A stretch of 16,586 nt of DNA from CAZOKZ01 sp964580585 (GTDB lineage: Bacteria > Sumerlaeota > Sumerlaeia > SLMS01 > JAHLLQ01): the NCBI GenBank assembly GCA_964580585.1, contig CAZOKZ010000084.1, forward strand, positions 1-16,586. The letters are read 5' to 3'. The position numbers and the translations under genes are program-made. The notes below the pieces were generated by a model, which saw nothing but the letters and a program-made list of their open reading frames with translations, did no database searches and was not told the origin of the DNA. Below, one piece after another: positions 13,779-16,586 of this stretch (positions within the stretch are counted from its first letter, which is position 1; each line of letters begins with the position of its first letter).

Positions 13779-15695
13779 ATGAGCAAAGTAATCGGTATCG
13801 ATCTGGGCACGACAAATTCCTGCGTTTCGGTGATGGAAGGCGGCGAAGCCGTCGTGATCCAGAACTCCGAAGGCGCCCGCACTACCCCGTCCGTTGTGGC
13901 ATTTACCAACGACGGCGAGCGGTTGACGGGCCAAGTGGCCAAGCGCCAGGCGATTACGAACCCCGAAAATACGATATTCTCGATCAAGAGATTCATGGGC
14001 AACAAGCTTGGCGATGTTTCAGCCGAAAAGCAGCGCGTGCCCTATAACGTTTCGGCTGCGCCAAACGGCGACGTGCAGGTCGGCATCAAGGGCCGCACGT
14101 ACTCGCCGCCGGAAATCAGCGCGATGATCCTGCAAAAAATGAAATCCACCGCCGAAGATTACCTCGGACACAAAGTGGAAAAAGCCGTCATCACGGTTCC
14201 GGCGTACTTCAACGACTCGCAACGTCAAGCGACCAAGGATGCGGGCCGCATCGCGGGTCTGGAAGTGCTGCGCATCATCAACGAGCCGACGGCAGCGGCG
14301 CTGGCGTACGGTCTCGATAAGAAAAAAGACGAAAAAATCGCCGTGTACGACCTCGGCGGCGGTACGTTCGATATCTCGATCCTCGAACTGGGCGACGGCG
14401 TCTTCGAAGTCAAGTCCACCAACGGCGATACGCACCTGGGTGGCGACGATTTCGACGACGTGCTGATCAATTGGCTCGCCGACGAGTTCAAAAAAGAAAA
14501 CGGTATCGATCTGCGGAACGACAAAATGGCGCTTCAGCGTTTGAAAGAAGCCGCCGAAAAAGGCAAATGCGAGCTTTCGTCCTCGATGGCCACAACGATC
14601 AATCTGCCGTTCATCACGGCGGACGCCACGGGCCCGAAGCACCTGAACGTGGAACTCAAACGCGCTCAATTCGAACGCCTTGTGGAACCGTTGGTCGAAC
14701 GCACGTTGGAACCCTGCCGTAAAGCAATCAAAGACGCCGGTCTTTCGGCCAGCGAAATCGACGAAGTGATCCTCGTCGGCGGTTCGACGCGCATCCCGAT
14801 GGTGCAAGAAGCCGTCAAGAAACTCTTCGGCAAAGAACCCAACCGCAGCGTGAACCCGGACGAAGTCGTCGCCATCGGCGCGGCGATTCAGGGCGGCGTG
14901 CTGGCGGGCGACGTCAGCGACGTGCTGCTGCTCGACGTGACGCCGTTGTCGCTCGGCATCGAAACCCTCGGCGGCGTGTGCACGAAACTGATCGAGCGCA
15001 ACACGACGATCCCGACCAAGAAGAGCGAAATTTTCAGCACGGCGAGCGACAGCCAACCCAGCGTGACGATCCATGTGCTGCAGGGCGAACGTGAAATGTC
15101 GATGCACAACAAATCGCTCGGCAAATTCAACCTCGACGGCATTCCGCCCGCACCGCGCGGCGTGCCGCAAATCGAAGTCACGTTCGATATCGACGCGAAC
15201 GGTATCCTGCACGTTTCGGCCAAGGACCTTGGCACGGGCAAGAGCCAGAAGATTCGCATCGAAGCGGGCAGCGGTTTGAACGAAGACGAAATCAACCGCA
15301 TGGTGCGCGAAGCCGAAGCACACGCGGACGAAGACAAAGCCAAGCGCGAAGAAATTTCGGTGCGCAACGAAGCGGACTCGAAAGTCTACGGCGCGGAAAA
15401 AGCGCTCAAGGAACTTGGCGATAAAGTCGACTCCGCCGAACGTGCAGCGATCGAACGTGAAATCGAAAACGTGAAGAAGGCACTGCAAGGTTCGGACACC
15501 CTCGCCATCCGCGGCGCGGTGAAAGACCTGGACGAAGCGTTGCAGAAAATCGGCGAGAAGATTTATCAGCAAGCCGGTGCGGCGGGTGCCGGTCCGGGCG
15601 GTCCAGGAGCAGGCGGATTCGGCGGCGCGGCTCCGAGCGGCGACGACGATGTGGTCGATGCCGAATACGAACGCGTCGACGATTCGAAGCACTAA
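13779..15695 (+). CDS. dnaK: Molecular chaperone DnaK (Hsp70)
   Basis: DnaK binds unfolded polypeptides and releases them in an ATP cycle with DnaJ and GrpE. The 638-aa protein starts MSKVIGIDLGTTNSCVSVMEGG at ATG 13779, with TGGAGG (13766-13771) 7 bases upstream; an earlier in-frame start at 13752 lacks this. The ATPase domain contains KRFMGNKLGD, ITVPAYFNDSQRQATKDAGRIAGLEV, NEPTAAALAYGLDKK, DLGGGTFDISILELGDGVFEV and VILVGGSTRIPMVQEAVKKLFG. The linker DVLLLDVTPLSLGIETLGG leads to the substrate-binding domain (DSQPSVTIHVLQGEREM), the helical lid and a Gly/Ala-rich tail ending DDDVVDAEYERVDDSKH. Length and motifs are normal. No grpE, dnaJ or hrcA lies alongside, and a terminator follows directly, so it is probably a single-gene transcript. 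Confidence 0.97.
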   Translation: MSKVIGIDLGTTNSCVSVMEGGEAVVIQNSEGARTTPSVVAFTNDGERLTGQVAKRQAITNPENTIFSIKRFMGNKLGDVSAEKQRVPYNVSAAPNGDVQVGIKGRTYSPPEISAMILQKMKSTAEDYLGHKVEKAVITVPAYFNDSQRQATKDAGRIAGLEVLRIINEPTAAALAYGLDKKKDEKIAVYDLGGGTFDISILELGDGVFEVKSTNGDTHLGGDDFDDVLINWLADEFKKENGIDLRNDKMALQRLKEAAEKGKCELSSSMATTINLPFITADATGPKHLNVELKRAQFERLVEPLVERTLEPCRKAIKDAGLSASEIDEVILVGGSTRIPMVQEAVKKLFGKEPNRSVNPDEVVAIGAAIQGGVLAGDVSDVLLLDVTPLSLGIETLGGVCTKLIERNTTIPTKKSEIFSTASDSQPSVTIHVLQGEREMSMHNKSLGKFNLDGIPPAPRGVPQIEVTFDIDANGILHVSAKDLGTGKSQKIRIEAGSGLNEDEINRMVREAEAHADEDKAKREEISVRNEADSKVYGAEKALKELGDKVDSAERAAIEREIENVKKALQGSDTLAIRGAVKDLDEALQKIGEKIYQQAGAAGAGPGGPGAGGFGGAAPSGDDDVVDAEYERVDDSKH

Positions 15696-15720
15696 ACGTT
15701 AATTACCATAACGGCAGAAC

Positions 15721-15761
15721 AAAACCTCCCCCTGGTCGAAAGGCCAGGGGGAGAGGTTTTT
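15721..15761 (+). terminator. Rho-independent terminator after dnaK
   Basis: TCCCCCTGG (15727-15735) pairs with CCAGGGGGA (15744-15752) around an 8-base loop. After a two-base bulge the stem extends with AAAACC (15721-15726) and GGTTTT (15755-15760). A T-run follows (15757-15761). The A-rich left arm means it may also end the convergent minus-strand transcript. Confidence 0.9.
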
Positions 15762-15764
15762 ACT

Positions 15765-15935
15765 TTATCGTTTTTTGCCTAAAGAAGCTAATATCCCTAC
15801 TTTTTGCCGTGGTTGTGGCCTTGAAAGTAATGCTGTTCTAGCTTTTTCTGCACGTTGCTTCAGTTCAATGGTTGCCTTTTCTAGTTCTGCTTCGGTTTTT
15901 CCGGACACCACTGTTTGTGCTGTTTTTTTGTCCAC
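15765..15935 (-). CDS. Small basic protein (56 aa) overlapping the GAF-like gene
   Basis: GTG 15935 has a near-perfect AAGGAG (15948-15943) exactly 7 bases upstream, and the frame runs 56 codons to TAA (15767-15765), just before the shared terminator. The product (MDKKTAQTVVSGKTEAELEK... then QPRQKVGILASLGKKR) is highly charged. It has a likely helix (about 14-37, TEAELEKATIELKQRAEKARTALL) and a basic tail. It overlaps the last 71 bases of the upstream gene in a different frame, which suggests translational coupling with it. I do not recognise a family. It is short, so confidence rests on the Shine-Dalgarno and the clean position. Confidence 0.65.
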   Translation of the reverse strand: MDKKTAQTVVSGKTEAELEKATIELKQRAEKARTALLSRPQPRQKVGILASLGKKR

Positions 15936-16586
15936 GAAACTTCTCCTTCAAGAATCTAAGGTTATGCTCCAACACTATGCGCTTTTCGAATTTTTCGATG
16001 ATGAATTCCAGATATTCTCTGTTTTGTTCACTAAAATACCCTGGTTCCGTCGCAAGAACGCTTAAACAGTATGGGATTTCATCCATCGCATGGTGACGAA
16101 TTGGATACACTGCAATTGAACCGATGCATTCTTCTCCTTCAACCGGTCGAAAATTTCGTTCCGCTTCAGGTTTTTTGATTTCTAGCGCGATATCTTCAAC
16201 AATTACAAGCTTTTTCTTTTGCTTCGCCCTTGAAAATCCACAATCGGGATACTGATAATCTTTTATTGCGCCACGGCAAGGCTTATCTCGAGGATCGAAG
16301 TGAAAAAAATTGGTTGCATGAATAGCATTCATCTCGGCAAGGGCTACTCGAAATTTGACGTTATTTGAATGTTTGGTCGCATTGAAGAAAGTATACACTG
16401 CGTCCGTGATCGACTTAATTTGGTCTTCCGGTTTGGTGATACTGAAAAATACTTCGCTTGCAGATTTTGCTCTTTCTTTTGTTCCGCGACGAATATTGGA
16501 CACTACAGTAGAAAACCGAATACTTTTTTCGCCAACAAATCCATCGATGTTCTCCAATAACAATGTTAGGGTTTCGTAGTTTTTAT
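15865..16586 (-). CDS. GAF-like domain protein, 5' end beyond the window
   Basis: The frame is open to the right edge of the window (the last codons there read KNYETLTLLLENIDG), so the true start lies outside. A TTG at 16563 is the first candidate inside but is probably internal. At least 240 residues are visible. The C-terminal half resembles a GAF sensor domain: KKKLVIVEDIALEIKKPEAERNF, then GSIAVYPIRHHAMDEIPYCLSVLATEPGYFSEQNREYLEFIIEKFEKRIVLEHNLRFLKEKF. A DPRDKPCRGAIKDYQYPDCGFS segment precedes it, with two cysteines. The tail is basic (RKNRSRTRKGNH). Base composition is clearly more AT-rich than dnaK, suggesting transfer. The function is unknown. It overlaps the small gene at 15765-15935 and converges on dnaK. 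Confidence 0.7.
   Translation of the reverse strand, partial: KNYETLTLLLENIDGFVGEKSIRFSTVVSNIRRGTKERAKSASEVFFSITKPEDQIKSITDAVYTFFNATKHSNNVKFRVALAEMNAIHATNFFHFDPRDKPCRGAIKDYQYPDCGFSRAKQKKKLVIVEDIALEIKKPEAERNFRPVEGEECIGSIAVYPIRHHAMDEIPYCLSVLATEPGYFSEQNREYLEFIIEKFEKRIVLEHNLRFLKEKFRGQKNSTNSGVRKNRSRTRKGNH

Noticed and set aside
14019..15692. 557-codon minus-strand frame opposite dnaK
   Set aside because: Shadow of dnaK codon usage; Arg/His/Phe-rich translation with no domain.

Overview
This looks like a chromosomal segment of a Gram-negative bacterium, probably from a little-studied phylum. The evidence is an ExbB/ExbD/TonB energy-transduction set, two lipoproteins with lipoboxes, an MlaF-like ABC ATPase, chromosomal ParA/ParB with two parS sites, and DnaK. 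Several intergenic features (a GGATGAA heptad repeat and a GCACAGGCA/TGCCTGTGC palindrome) resemble dispersed repeats I associate with Planctomycetes/Verrucomicrobia/Sumerlaeota-type genomes. That placement is weak, and I cannot name the species.

Layout. Bases 58-1204 are a complete IS630-family insertion sequence with perfect 16-bp inverted repeats and a duplicated TA. It sits four codons before the stop of a small membrane-protein gene. That gene appears to be the last of a minus-strand cluster running right to left: parA (5872), parB, exbB, exbD, tonB, membrane protein (1710). Two perfect parS palindromes lie inside the 5' part of parA and are translated as two VSRET peptides. Bases 5873-6549 form a divergent, apparently non-coding region.

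On the plus strand follow a secreted protein with carboxypeptidase-regulatory-like repeats (6550-7650), an MlaF-like ATPase (7696-8442), a class IV PLP enzyme (8448-9320) and a six-helix membrane protein (9352-10179) that starts inside a heptad repeat. A 125-bp element with 19-bp perfect inverted ends lies at 10197-10321. Next come an FHA-GAF-PP2C phosphatase (10419-12098), a small convergent lipoprotein (12109-12354, minus), an M48-family metalloprotease lipoprotein (12625-13488) and dnaK (13779-15695) with a clear terminator.

The right end (15765-16586, minus) is AT-rich. It holds the 3' part of a GAF-like gene that runs off the window and a 56-codon gene that overlaps its end and has a strong Shine-Dalgarno sequence. 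This pair looks like an accessory module of unknown function.

Functionally the window combines chromosome segregation (ParABS), envelope energy transduction (ExbBD-TonB), envelope maintenance (MlaF-like ATPase, M48 protease, lipoproteins), regulatory phosphatase signalling and protein folding. The least explained parts are the GAF/small-ORF pair, the parS-in-parA arrangement, the 125-bp inverted-repeat element and a 17-bp exact repeat found at 6193 and 13674.
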